Of a DNA stretch of 64,000 nucleotides, positions 23,788 to 40,273 are shown piece by piece. Each line of letters begins with the position of its first letter. The first letter of the stretch is position 1. The notes beneath the pieces were generated by a model. The model had not been told where the DNA came from and did no database searches. It saw only the letters and a program-made list of their open reading frames with translations. Source of the stretch: Heterotrichella gracilis (Eukaryota; Sar; Xanthophyceae; Tribonematales; Xanthonemataceae). Position numbers and translations under genes: made by a program. The stretch covers positions 1 to 64,000 of the forward strand of contig JAULBX010003999.1 in NCBI GenBank assembly GCA_032358255.1, read 5' to 3'.

Positions 23788-24236
23788 TGCTGTTTGACAG
23801 CAAGCTGCTCTGTTAGGTGATCTCTAGCTAGTTGCAGGCAAAGAGGTGAACCCAGTCGTTGCTGTCCAATACAGGGTTACACTTTGTTGCAGCGTGCAGC
23901 GATTGATGCGGAGGTTGAGGGAAAGATAGCACCGTTTCCCTGCCACCTTGACCCTTTGTCCTGGGCCAAGAAGGAGGTCCTGCAATTGAGGTAGCTGGCA
24001 CAAGAGTTGGCGAACACATGGCACCAAAATGCTGATGTGGCAATCTTCCCTACTACAAAACAGTCCGGGACAGTGAAGGGACCCCTGGCATCCCCAAGTC
24101 TGAGGTGGGAACCCACCACACCCACACTGCGTTGTTTCCTCGGATAACTATCTGCTCCAACCACCACTTCCGCAGTTTTACACCAGGTAGTATTGGTAGT
24201 ATCTGTTTCTATCCAGTTGCGGTGGTGTGAGGCAAG
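23788..24236. promoter_or_regulatory. 449-bp divergent promoter region, SGAT / glycolate dehydrogenase
   Basis: This is the only sequence between the start codons of two consecutive photorespiratory enzymes, so it should contain both core promoters and both 5' UTRs. Shared control (for example by low CO2 or light) is an inference; I could not identify a known algal CO2-response element by eye. Confidence 0.6.
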
Positions 24237-27200
24237 ATGGGTCGGCGTGCAGCAGGAAAGTCCCTGCTGAGGCTGGCTACCTCCACAGCCAAGCAGTCTC
24301 GAGCGCACCAACAGGCCCACATCTCCACAACTTCCAAACAGGCCTCCTCCTCGGCCACCACCGGGGCTCTCAAGCCCCGTTCAGCCAACAATGCTGCCCA
24401 ACAGCAGTCCCGCACGGCGGTCATGCCCGCAGCTGCGGTCAGGTTGCAGCCAGAGGTGGCCACGCTACCCCTCACAAGGGTGGACGAGTTTGGGGCTATC
24501 TCCATGGTGGCACCCACGGATGCTCCCCAGGAGGAGGGCGTGTTCAAGAACGTGGACGGACACCGCAACGAGGACGGCAGGTACACGGCGTTCATGAAGG
24601 ACATCAGCGAGTTCGTGCCCCAGTCCCGCCAGTTCACCGACCCGGTTCGAACCTTCGCCTACGGGACAGATGCCAGCTTCTACCGCCTCAACCCCAAGCT
24701 GGTGGTCAAGATACACAACGAGGAGGACGTGAAGCGGATCCTGCCCATAGCCAGGAAGCACGAGGTGCCAGTGACGTTCAGGGCAGCGGGGACATCCCTC
24801 TCTGGCCAGGCCATCACCGACTCGGTGCTCCTCAAGCTGAGCCACACGGGCAAGAACTTCAGGAACTACACCGTGCACGTAAGTCAATTCCTCGTTCCAC
24901 ACCGACGGCTGTGCATCAACTGCGTGTGTGGTGTGGCTAGTGGGTGCCTAGTTGGGTGCAATGAGGTGTGTGTGTGGCCACACATGTGCCTCACCTTGAA
25001 TAGTAGTGTTTGGGATGCCACAGCCATGCATGCCAGCCACATATTGCATCCAAGTGTGCAACCACTGCAGCACTCCTGGCAAGCTGTTGCCCAACCTAGA
25101 TCAAGCACCTGCCCAATATAGTTATTGTGGCAAGCTTGCTTGTTCTGTTCCCAGTATTACACTCCCCTTGGCATATGCACCACCCACCATATATCCTCCA
25201 CCACCCACATCCATACCCATGTACCCACCACATGCCCCCCACCCTAATACCCTTTAATAAGATGTTCATCCACTTAGCTGCCATCTCACCCATTCACCTA
25301 CCCACCGCCCCATTACCCTTATCCAGGGTGACGGCAGCACCATCACGGTGGAGCCAGGCCTGATTGGTGGGGAGGTCAACCGCATCCTGGCGGCGCACAA
25401 GAAGAAGCACAACCACTCCATCCAGTACAAGATCGGGCCCGACCCGTCCTCCATCGACAGCTGCATGATCGGCGGCATCGTGTCCAACAACTCATCGGGC
25501 ATGTGCTGCGGCGTGTCGCAAAACACCTACCACACGCTGAGGGACCTGCGCGCGGTGTTTGCTGACGGGACTGTGCTGGACACCGCTGACGCGGCCAGCA
25601 GGGCGGCGTTCCTGCAGGTGGGTGAATGCCCTAGCTTAGGGTTTTTAAAGACGTTGAAACCTGGCCTAGTTCTTGCTGTTGGGACAGTGCTGGGCACCTC
25701 TGGCGCGGCCAGCAGGGCGGCGTTACTCCAAGTGGGTGGATGTCCTAAGGTAGGGTTTTGCTGCTGTGCACTGCGTCGGCTTGAACTATGAGTTTTCTGC
25801 TTTGCAATTTCCCTAGCCTAGGGTTTTGCATCAGCCATGCTCCAGCCATGCAGCCTCTCGCGCAACCACTACGCGCATTGTCTCCCCTCTACCTGCATAT
25901 CCACCTGCACCCGTGCCTCACTATGGCGCAAGCACCCACCCACCCACCCACCCACCGCCCCACCTCCATCCACCCCCCACCGCAGACCCACAAGGAGCTG
26001 TGCGACGGCGTGGTGGACCTGGCACGGCGCGTGCAGTCTGACCGCGAGCTCACCGCGCTCATCCGCCGCAAGTTCGCCATCAAGTGCACCACGGGCTACT
26101 CGCTCAACGCGCTGGTTGACTTCCCGCTGGACGATCCCATTGAGATCATCAAGCGGCTGCTGATTGGCAGCGAGGGCACGCTGGGCTTTGTGTCCAGGGC
26201 GACGTACAACACCGTGCCGGAGTGGCCCAACAAGGTGGGTGAGGAGGTGGGGGGTGGGTGGGTGTGGGGGGTGGGCGTGGAATGGGTTGGGGTGGGTGGG
26301 GGTGTGGGGATATAAAACGAGGATCCTTTAATCACCGTGCCAAATGGCGTATCAATGTGGATGGGTCAAGTGTAGGATGGGTTAGAAGGAGGGGAAGGCT
26401 GCAGGACATGTGCCAGGAGGTTCGGCTGGGTGGAGGCGTGTGGTGGGGTGTGGGCTGCATCGCATGGCGATCAAGATTGTACGCCTGCAGGGCCGTGCTG
26501 GAGTGGTCCGCCTTCAGCCTGGACAAACGGTTGTGTGGCCATGCATACAGAGAAAACAGAGAGGTCAATTACATGTGCATGCGGGGGTTATGCTAACAAG
26601 ACTCCTCTCAATATCCTCATTGCCTATGCCGCTGTATTGTATGTCGCCTTACCAGGTATAATTCCCGCCTTTCTGCCAGGCCTCTGCCTTCATCATGTTC
26701 CCGGATGTCTACTCGGCATGCAAGGCGGCCGCGGTGCTGCGCAATGAGACCTCTGTGGACGCGGTGGAGATGTTTGACAGGGCGTCGCTCAGGTGCGGGG
26801 CCAAACCCTAGCCAAATCCCTGAACCCTGAAATTGCACGCGACTTGGTTGATATGTGGTCGGTGTCTGACAGCAACGGATATTGCCCTTCGATCACAGGG
26901 GCCTGGAGGAAATGCACCCGCAATGTTCCCCTCGTGCGCCTGGCATCACCATCAACACCTGAGCACAAAAACCCTGTGAATCCTAACCGCTGTTCCCCTG
27001 CATCTCTAGGGAGTGCGGCAACGACGAGGGCATGGTGGAGCTTGTGCCGGACATCAACGACTGCGACCCTATGGCTGCATCGCTACTCATTGAGTGCAGA
27101 GGGCAGACAGCGGAGGACCTGGAGGTAACCTAGAGCCAAACCCTAAAATCCTAAATTTGAATACTGAATGGAATGTGACCCCCATGCATTGGTGCTTGCA

Positions 27201-30200
27201 TATACACCTGGATAGCTATATACCAAACAGAACATAAAATTTATTGAATGTTGCTGACATGTACACCATCATGCACCCCCTTGCACACACTGTGCATCAG
27301 ATATGTCACATTGTTCCAACCCACCACCCACTGCACCCCACAGGCCCGCATTGCCGAGGTGACCAGCGCCCTGCGCAAGTCCGGCCTACCTGTTGGCGCC
27401 ACCTCGGCCCTTCCCAAGCCCCTGGAGGCGTACCCCTTCCACAAGGAGCCCAAGAAGGCAAACAAGTACTGGGACGTGCGCAAGGTAGGGGTGGTGTGGG
27501 TGGTGTGGGGGAGGGAGGGTGTTTCCACCAATGCAGCCACCAATACATCCAACCCATGCGTCAACCAGTGCATCCATCTGTTGGCCTGATGTATTAACCA
27601 ATGCATCCACCAGTTCCACCCTTCACTCCTCACCTCTCAGAACTCAATCCCCATCGTGGCCGCATTAGCGTGCCCCCGCTCCTCACACACCTCACACATA
27701 ACCCCGCAGGGCCTGATCCCCATCGTGGGGGCCGCGCGCGAGGTTGGCACTAGCATGCTCATCGAGGATGTGGCCTGCCCCGTGGACAAGCTTGCCAACA
27801 TGACTGTGGACCTGGTGCACATGTTTGAGAAGTTTGGCTACAACGACGCATCCTGCTTCGGCCACGCGCTGGAGGGGAACCTGCATCTGGTGTTCTCACA
27901 GGTGGGGAGTGGGTCTTGGGGGCGAGGGCACACGGCGGCAGTGGTTGCATCTCCACATCCTCAAAAACCAAGGTGCAACGCCTCCAGGCCATGTTGACCA
28001 TTGAAGTCAGCCTGTTTGAAAGATCCTAGGCAGGGTTTCCGCTTGCCCAAAGAGGTGCAGCACCACCACATGAAATGCCTGGAACAAGCTATACCATGGC
28101 CACAACCCTGAATCAGTTCAAACCCTTCCCTAGGGTTGCTACACCCCCGAGGAGGTGCAGCGCCTCCACCACACAACGGACAAATTCCGCCTTCTCCTAC
28201 AAGCCCTAACCCAATCCCAAACGCTTCCCAGGGTTTCCGCACGCCTGAGGAGGTGCAGCGCTTCCACAACATGATGGACGAGATGTGCTACATCGTGGCA
28301 ACCAAGCACGGGGGCTCGCTCAAGGGCGAGCACGGCACCGGCAGGAACGTGGCGCCCTACGTGGAGATGGAGTGGGGCTCCAAGGCGTACGACCTCATGT
28401 GGCAGCTAAAAGAGCTGTTTGACCCAGACTATGTGCTCAACCCAGGGGTCATCCTCAACAAGGTGAGGATGGAAGGCGTACGACCGCATGTGGCAGCTGA
28501 ATGACATGTGTGTCACCCGCGGGCCGTGGCGTGTGGGAGGCGTGTTGCATGCATCCAGCTGCGATACCCGTCATACAACTTTACATTCTACATCGTAAAT
28601 GGCCACAGACCGTGCCCCCGGGGCAGTGCGTCACATTTTGAGCACCACCAATGCCCTCCAAATTTGAACTGCATGCATGTGAGGAATGCAACCCCCACAT
28701 ACCCACACCGCCACAACACTCCTGAACCCTGACCCACCCCCCTCCAGGACCCCCTGACCCACGTCAAGTTCCTCAAGCCCTCCCCCCCTGCCTCGGCCAC
28801 CGTGGACCGCTGCATCGAGTGCGGGTTCTGCGAGAGCAACTGCCCCTCCAGGGACCTCACGCTCACCCCCCGCCAGCGCATCTCAACCTACCGCGAGATT
28901 AAGCGCCTGCAGGCAATGCCCGCCAGGACGGCAGACGACGACAAGAGGTGGGTGGGGGTGTGGAGAGACTGGTTGAGGGTTGAAAGGGGGGAGTCTTTGT
29001 GGCAATGGTGGTGGTAGTGGTGGTGGTGGTGGTTGCTTCTCTGGGATATATTGTGAGGTATTTAGGGTCTGGGTCAGCATTATTCCTTCATTGGTAGGGA
29101 CGGCGGTGGCAACCTAGCACTGGCTGGTCGGCGGGTGGGGCCGTGTGGCTCTCTGTGGCTGAGGGCTGGATTGTTACAATCTGACTGTCACACTCAATTC
29201 AGGCCACCCCCGCCAGAATCTAGCTCGCTCAATGCAGCTCAATTCCCTGGCACCCCCCACCTCCGCCGTAATAACATCAACCCCCTGCCCCCTCCAGGCT
29301 GTCTGATTTCCAGGACATCTTCGCCTACCAGGGGGAGCAAACCTGCGCGGCAGACGGCATGTGCCAGGAGAAGTGCCCGGTCAAGATCAATACGGGAGAC
29401 CTCATCAAGCAGGTGCGGCGGTTGCGTGACAAGCTGCTGCGTGTTGCACCCTGCTCCCTTGCATGGGCATAATGTAGCTCCTTTATTTCGAGAGGGTCAC
29501 CACAATAGGTGTGTACTCTCACCACCGGCAGCTCCTTTGAATGAAGCATTTACTTGCTATTGTTCTATTCTGTTTGACATGTGATTTCAACTGTTGTCTT
29601 TGACACCATATGTTAATATTTCCAGTGCTGTTTACCAACTGGTTTTCAGTCCTGTCTATCACATTCACATGCAATGAATTATATAAAACCTAATGTGCAA
29701 AATACAATTATAGAGTTATTTATAGTTTTGAGCATGGTGTGTGTGGCATGGCAGGTGCGGGCTGAGCAGGTAGCGGAGCAGGGCGCATCCGTCGGGTCCA
29801 GGGCAGCCTCAGCGGTGGCCAACCACTTTGCCGCATTCACCTGGGGGGCGGGCAAGTTCCTGGGGGTGGTGGACTTTGCGCACCGCCTGATTGGGCCCCG
29901 GCCCCTGGAGTACATCAGCAGCGGGCTCAACAAGCTGAGCGGGAACAGCGTGCCGGTGTGGAACAAGTACATGCCCAGGGTACGCCCGGACCCCAAACCT
30001 AGACCCTAAACCTTGGGAAGTTAGTCCTCGGGGTGCGCTGGACCGTACATGCCCATGTATGCCTGGACTGCACCACCCAACTGCCCCGACACCCACCCAT
30101 CTTCACTATGCCGCAGGGGCGCTGTACCTGTTGACCTGGCGCAAAACCTGAACCCTAAACCCTAAAATAAGAACCCACCATCCTGCAGGGCGCCGCGCCG

Positions 30201-31841
30201 GTCGACCTGCACCCCACCCAGCCCGCGCCCTCCCCCGGCCTGCCCCGCCAGGTTGTGTACATGCCCTCCTGCGTCACGCGCATGATGGGCCCATCCAGGT
30301 CAGATGACACCTCGGACCCAGTGCATGCCAAGCTGCTGTCGCTGTTTGCAAAGGCGGGCTACCAGGTCATCTACCCACAGGTAAGGGTCTGGGGTTTGCA
30401 TTTCGGGGGTGTTCATTACAGGCTGCTTTAGGGTGTCGCCATCTATCCACAGGTGGGGCTTTCCGGCGACCTGAGTCAGGGGTTGCCTGTGATAGCTGGT
30501 ATTGTGGAATTAGGGTTTGCCATTGCATTCCTGAGAAGACATGAACGGATTGGTAACTCTTATACATGGGCAATATTTGGTGAAGACTTGCATACACGGC
30601 ACACCTCAACCTACCCCCCTGTCCAAACAAACACCCTCCCTCTCCCATGCCCCGCCCCCCACCTGACCCCGCCCTTCTCCACACCCCGCAGAACCTGTCC
30701 AGCCAGTGCTGCGGCATGCTGTTTAACAGCCGCGGCTTCAAGGGCGCCGCAGGCACCAAGAGCTCAGACCTGGAGGCCGCCCTCATGGAGGCCAGCCAGG
30801 GTGGCAAGATCCCCATTGTGTGCGACACCTCGCCCTGCCTGGCCCAGATCAAGACCAGCCTGAGCGAGCCGGGGCTGCGCTTTGCGCTGTACGAGCCAGT
30901 GGAGTTCATCAGGTGAGGAGGAAGCCCTAGCTAGGGTTTGCGCCCTGCCCTGGCCTATAGGTTGGTCAGTGATGCTTCAATCTTCATTTGCTAAGCAAAG
31001 AATGCCATTAACCCCCAATCTCCACCCAGGCACTGTCTATTTAAATAAGCGTGCTTCAGTTCCACAACTGTGAACACATCCCCAAAAGTGTTAACCTTAC
31101 CCCTCTCCCTGCCAGGCACTTCCTGTCGGCAAGCTGTAGCATACTGATAATTACGACTGTTATTTTAAACCCTGACCCCTAAACCGCACCCCCCACCCCC
31201 CCGCAGGCACTTCCTGTTGGACAAGCTTGAGTTCCGGCAGGTTCGCGACAGCGTGGCTGTGCACGTGCCCTGCTCCTCCAAAAAGATGGGCATAGAGGAG
31301 GCATTCACCAAGGTGGCGAGCATGTGCGCAAAGGAGGTGAGCAAAAGGCGATTAGGGTTTAGGGTTTAGGTGGGGGCATCGAGGAGGCCTTCAGCGGGGT
31401 GGCAAGCATGCGCGCAATGGAGGCGGCTGAGGTGTGGCTGGCTGGGGTTTGGAGTAATGATTAGAATAAAGACGACACACAGGCAATCTGCATGGCTGTG
31501 TTGCGCTGGAGCATGCCGCCTAGTTAACACACTGGCCGTCCTCCTCTCCCCCAGCACACACAATCCCCAGCCTACCACCACCCACCCCACTCACACCCCA
31601 CCCGCAGGTCCACCACACCGGCATCCCCTGCTGCGGCATGGCTGGCGACCGAGGCATGCGCTACCCCGAGCTCACTGGCTCCTCCCTACAGCACCTGGCG
31701 CTGCCCGCATCCTGCACCGACGGCTACTCCACCAGCCGCACCTGCGAGATGTCGCTGAGCAACCACTCGGGGGTTGACTTCAGGGGGCTGGTGTACCTGG
31801 TGGATGAGGCCACGCGCCCGCTGCCAAACCCTAAAGCCTAA
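24237..31841 (+). CDS. GYD1: Glycolate dehydrogenase, mitochondrial (FAD + 2x[4Fe-4S] + CCG domains)
   Basis: Oxidises photorespiratory glycolate to glyoxylate (also D-lactate in the family), passing electrons to the quinone pool at the mitochondrial membrane. Fifteen exons give 1096 aa: 24237-24878, 25327-25617, 25986-26234, 26680-26792, 27010-27124, 27344-27484, 27710-27901, 28232-28462, 28748-28947, 29298-29412, 29755-29979, 30189-30380, 30692-30912, 31207-31336, 31608-31841. The leader MGRRAAGKSLLRLATSTAKQ is mitochondrial-like. The FAD-binding PCMH domain carries TFRAAGTSLSGQ and IGGIVSNNSSGMCCGV, followed by the FAD-oxidase C domain (KHGGSLKGEHGTGRN). The ferredoxin-like part has CIECGFCESNCP (Cys680, 683, 686, 690) and CAADGMCQEKCP (741-752). 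CCG domains carry QCCGM (908-910) and PCCGM (1027-1029). This order matches the Chlamydomonas enzyme, not plant peroxisomal glycolate oxidase. The last codons come from a telomere-like stretch. Several introns carry exon-edge copies. Confidence 0.96.
25660..25740 (+). repeat. Copy of the glycolate dehydrogenase exon 2 donor edge
   Basis: Resembles 25555-25621 (GCGGCCAGCAGGGCGGCGTT shared). It includes the donor-like GTGGGTG. Confidence 0.88.
27968..28275 (+). repeat. Up to three upstream copies of the glycolate dehydrogenase exon 8 acceptor edge
   Basis: Copies near 28028-28075 and 28128-28170, and a fragment near 27968-27990, precede the true edge at 28225-28275 (GAGGAGGTGCAGCGC). The exon's 3' end is also echoed at 28466-28500. 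Confidence 0.85.
30149..30170 (+). repeat. Telomere-like tract CCCTAAA
   Basis: Two to three units about 20-40 bp upstream of the glycolate dehydrogenase exon 12 acceptor. Confidence 0.85.
31105..31425 (+). repeat. Copies of both edges of glycolate dehydrogenase exon 14
   Basis: 31112-31136 copies the acceptor edge (CAGGCACTTCCTGT) and 31373-31425 copies the donor edge (ATCGAGGAGGCCTTCAGC). The exon is flanked by its own echoes on both sides. Confidence 0.85.
31351..31370 (+). repeat. Telomere-like tract TTTAGGG
   Basis: Just after the exon 14 donor, immediately before the copied exon edge. Confidence 0.85.
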
Positions 31842-31890
31842 GTTCGGGGTTAACTTCAGGGGCCTGGTGGATCGCTGCCAAAACCCTGAA
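31842..31890 (+). repeat. Copy of the glycolate dehydrogenase terminal exon after the stop
   Basis: Resembles 31768-31838 with a gap (GGGGTTAACTTCAGGGGCCTGG versus GGGGTTGACTTCAGGGGGCT), ending in CTGCCAAAACCCTGAA. Confidence 0.82.
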
Positions 31891-33392
31891 GGGTTTTCGT
31901 GGGAAGGGGCAAAATTCTTTGGATGTCGTCATGAGACCGCGCAGGAGCGGAGGGGAGACCCTATGCAAGGGTATATGGGGTGTTAGAATTGGGGCGAGGG
32001 CGTGTGGTTTCAACCGAGTTTGTGTGAAATTTTGAAATGCCATTTGGGGTGGGATTTGAGGGTGGGGTAAAGGGGCTGGCTAGGCGGCCAGGCTTGCTCA
32101 TAGCAGCACTGCAGCTTTTTTGTGTCTTTGGGGACGCCCATGGGTTTGGCGGCGGTTTACTGCTGGACGATTTGGGCGGGGTGTCATGGCGGAGGGTATT
32201 GCAGGGCTTGTTGGCTCTCACTGGGGTGCAATATTGTGGGACCTTACATGCTGAACCTTATGCCTCTGCGCGTTTTTTGCCATGCTCGTAAACGAAGGGG
32301 ACCACATTTACGTGTGCCTTTGGTCGCACCAGAATGGCTCTTGCTGCGGTGGTTTAGGGTGCCGCGGCGTGTAGGAGGAACAGGTTAGGACAGTCCAGAG
32401 GCTGGGCGTTGCCTCGTGGGTCATATCTGACCTCGCCCCAAATTTAGAATGTTTTTCACTACGTATTATTAAGGCCATGGCGTTGTCCTGCATCAGGGTG
32501 GTTGCCAGCCTCTATCTTGGTGTCTCGCCAAGGAACCGTACTATACTTAATAATTAGGTATTTCCAGCGTAGTCTCTGTGCGGTGGTATATATGTTGTCT
32601 GCAATGTCATTTGGATAATGTGCCTCAGGCAGGCTCTGTTTGCAGGCTCTGCTGGGCCCCCATGCTGACTGTCAATGGTAGGCTACGGGCATGTCTTGTG
32701 ACGTTGTCAATGTACTACAGAAAGCACAGTGACTGGTAATATTACAATAATATTCAATTTGCCAATTATTATTAAAGTGTGAGCTCCCGCAGACTCTACA
32801 TTGAATGTAGTGCACTGGAGGCTGCATCACAGGATGGTACAGTGTTGAGGTAAAATTAGTTTATTGTACTTTAAACTGATGGGGTCCACGGTCACAACAG
32901 GATCCACCTGTCATTGATCTCAAGACATCAACACATCTTCTGCACTGTTGACAACTCGCTGATGTTCTTCTCCTCTACTAGAAAGAAGGAAGGTCGCCCT
33001 TGCTCTACGTCCCGAGTGCGCTACATTAAATGACATGAGCAACGACCGCCAACTTGAAAGTCAGTAACAATTAACAAAGAAAAACATGTCAACACGCTGC
33101 AATGGCGTCGCAGCCACAGCTGCTGCATCACACATCCCGCTGCTAAAAAATCCGTTTCACCCTTGGAAGCCAACCCTTGCACAAGAAGCATATGTGAACA
33201 TATGCGAGACGAAAACTGCCGATGATGGTGTGCAATCCACGCGCACACCCTAGTAAGGTGCCTGTGTCCACAGCCACAGACCCACCTTGCAACAATGAAG
33301 ATCCAATGCTCTAGCTGCATTTGACTGCGCATGCCACAGTGGCTGTGCTGCTAGTATAATTCATCCTAAGAAAGCAGCAACTACCTAAGGAT

Positions 33393-33397
33393 TTACA
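33393..33397 (-). terminator. Candidate polyadenylation signal TGTAA for the aminotransferase
   Basis: TGTAA on the minus strand 133 bp beyond the aminotransferase stop; position and motif fit green-algal poly(A) signals. Confidence 0.45.
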
Positions 33398-33529
33398 TCA
33401 AATCCCCAGTATGCCACAAATCCGTCCTGCGGCCGCAAGACAATTGCCAGAAACCCCCAATAAAACAACATGAACAACCCTTCCTAGGTTTCCGGCCTGG
33501 GAACCCTCCACAGATTCTGATCTGGACCC

Positions 33530-37759
<4,230 letters not shown>

Positions 37760-40273
37760 GGTGGCCACAGCTTTGCCAAGTTTGCTAAGAGCTGGTTGAG
37801 GCGAGTGGTGTTGACAGTGATGCGTATATCACGTTGTTCAACTGTTGGGTGCTTAAGCTGTCAAGCAGGCGCAGTACTTTGCAGTCCTATTTCACGTTAA
37901 ACAGTCTAATGAGAACGAGGTGATTTTGGCTTTGCCCGCTCCTGTTCACACGCCCTTATCTGCTGCGTGGTCACGCAGCAGAGATAGGCTTTGTTGGGTC
38001 ACGTGATGTTTTTACCCTTTCACGTGTGCGCCAGCCTGTGCCAGTTTCGCAAGTCCTGTTCAAACCATGTTGCTCAACCAGCTAGATGCGCATGCACGTA
38101 ATGCGGCATTATTGAGCACCCCTTCTGTTGTGCGGTTAACCGCGGTTCCGAGATGTTATGACCGACGTGAGGCATCCGGTGGCATGCCATTGCCCAACTG
38201 CGTATCAACACAGTTCGATAATGTGAGCCACAGGCTTGCCAAGACGCCGAATACAACACAGCCCTTGTTCATGCCTCGTTGGAGTTCCCCCGGATGGTCA
38301 TACTCATGTGAACAGTTGCCAGGTGAAACTTGACAGCTAACCCATCACAGCCCCATCACCATCCTCAAGGCAGCTGCCACCCTTGGTCGCCACCGTCAGC
38401 AATTGCCTTGTGGTTAGCCAGAAGGCATCACCACTGGTACTCTGTGGGGCCAAAGCTGCCGCATAGCTGCCAACGTGGCTGCACCACACAACGTTCGTGT
38501 GTTGTGGTTTCAGCAGTTGCTGTGTGATTGGCCTTGCACCTGCACGAATGGCTGACAGCCACCACCCACCAGATGCCATCTGTGTGCTGCTTGGTAGCCT
38601 CAGAATGTGGCATGGCTAACTTGGCTACTGAGTAGCAACCAAGAAACCAGTGCACTTGCAGTTATGTTGTATAGGGAACCTCGCAGATGGGTAGCTGCAC
38701 AGGACCCATGGCTATTTACCAGCCAACCCCCAGGCCTAGGGACCCTGGTGCGCTGTTAGCAGCTGTGAACGCTCAGCTAAGCAGTGGCGTTTTTGTTAAT
38801 ATGGAGAGCCTTTCAGTACAATCCGTTACAAATATTCATAATACCCCATGGATCGTGTGTTGACGTGTGTGTTGTTAACACCAAGCCTTGCAGTTTTCAA
38901 CTTTTTAGTGGACTTCACAACCATCTAGCTGTCATCAACACCGACAACACAGTGGAAGGCAGCCGCACACTGTATGACACAGGTTCCAAGTCTAACCCAA
39001 GAGTGTAATGAATTTGCTGTTTACAAACACCAGACCTCTTCACTAACTAATTGCCCACGGCCAAATAACAGTTATTCAATCCCGTCACCAATCTACCACC
39101 TTGAAGGGTACCACCACCGCAAAAGGTGCAGGACAGCTGCATGGCACACTGCCCCATGGCCTACCCTCCAATTTTTCACCCACATAACTACACAAGTTTT
39201 AACTAATATGCGATAGACACGCTTGCAACAATTCAACTGCAGGGAAGTTGCAATACGATACAGAAAAAATGCACAGCAGGCGCACAAAGGGCCTTAAAAA
39301 GAACATATGAAAGAACACAACGCCACTCTCCGGAATCTAGTTGGCAGGAGACTTGCGGCAAGCCAGATCCTGGCAGCCTGGAATACAGCCAGCATGAGGG
39401 TGTGCTCACAACACCCTCTCCAGTTTCTCAAAAATGACTACCGTAGAGCACAAAAACTGGAGGCTGCAAACCAGCCTCCACAAAACAACACACGACAGAG
39501 TCACCTTGCTCAAAACTGTGAGCCAGACAAGGTCAGAACACAGGCAAGATGGTCATGACAGAATGCCGTAGCGGTCTGGTAACTACATGCATGGAACAGC
39601 ATGGCGACGAGAGCAAAGTTCTGAGGTTTGCATACGATACGCCCGACGCACCTGGGGCTGTCAGCCTCGGTGAAGCTGGACAAATGGGGACCATTGCAAA
39701 TTGAAACTAGTTTATCCTGTACACGACATCACACTACTTGAAAATCGACACCTATCCCCTATTCAGCGTATCCACTTGGACTCAGAATACGCCAGCAGGA
39801 ATATTTCACCGCGCCCACGATATCACCACGCCTGGCTAACAGAAACTACACTACATGAACGTCGCAGCGCAGACTCTGCCAGCAAATCTCAACGGAAAAT
39901 GCTCGAGGGCCAGCAGAAACCTGCCCTCACAGATGAGCCTTTCAAAACCTCTTTTTTTTTAAAAATTGAGCACATTCGAGTTGTGAATGCCAAAACTCTC
40001 CCTCAAAAATCTGTGCCGCACAAAGCTAACACAAGAAAGGTGCTGGGTGGTGCGTGCGTTTCAACAGAAATCTATTTTTATCCGACTAAAGACTGTTAGT
40101 TGGGAGCTGTAACCAGCGGCCAAAATCACTGGCCTCTCCTCATCATCTCACCACCTTTCCAGCTGGCTGCTACACCCAGGACCAATTCAAAGCATACCTC
40201 AGCTTTTTCCAGTTATTTACCAAAACCATTCCACCAATCTACACCCCTCCACCTCAATCCCCACCCCAACCCC
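37760..40273. other. Long intergenic region without recognised gene
   Basis: It must hold the aminotransferase promoter (right of 37759) and the START-gene 3' UTR (left of 40274). Open frames up to 132 codons occur, including 39307-39558 and 39701-40099 (+), but they match no family I know, show no splice partners, and lie in AT-richer sequence. Unlike the introns, this stretch shows no exon copies or telomere-like tracts. Confidence 0.5.

Larger units (their letters stand above)
31842..33529. other. Convergent 3' region of glycolate dehydrogenase and the aminotransferase
   Basis: Contains a partial copy of the glycolate dehydrogenase last exon just after its stop (31842-31890). The rest is AT-richer and unannotated, with no credible ORF, and is most simply two long 3' UTRs. 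Confidence 0.55.

Noticed and set aside
25788-26315. Retained-intron extension of glycolate dehydrogenase exon 3 (175-codon frame)
   Set aside because: The upstream part is Pro/His-rich intron; the conserved protein resumes only at 25986 after a good acceptor.
39307-39558. 83-codon plus-strand ORF as a small gene
   Set aside because: No recognisable motif, no codon bias like its neighbours, and it sits in the probable 3' UTR of the START gene on the other strand.
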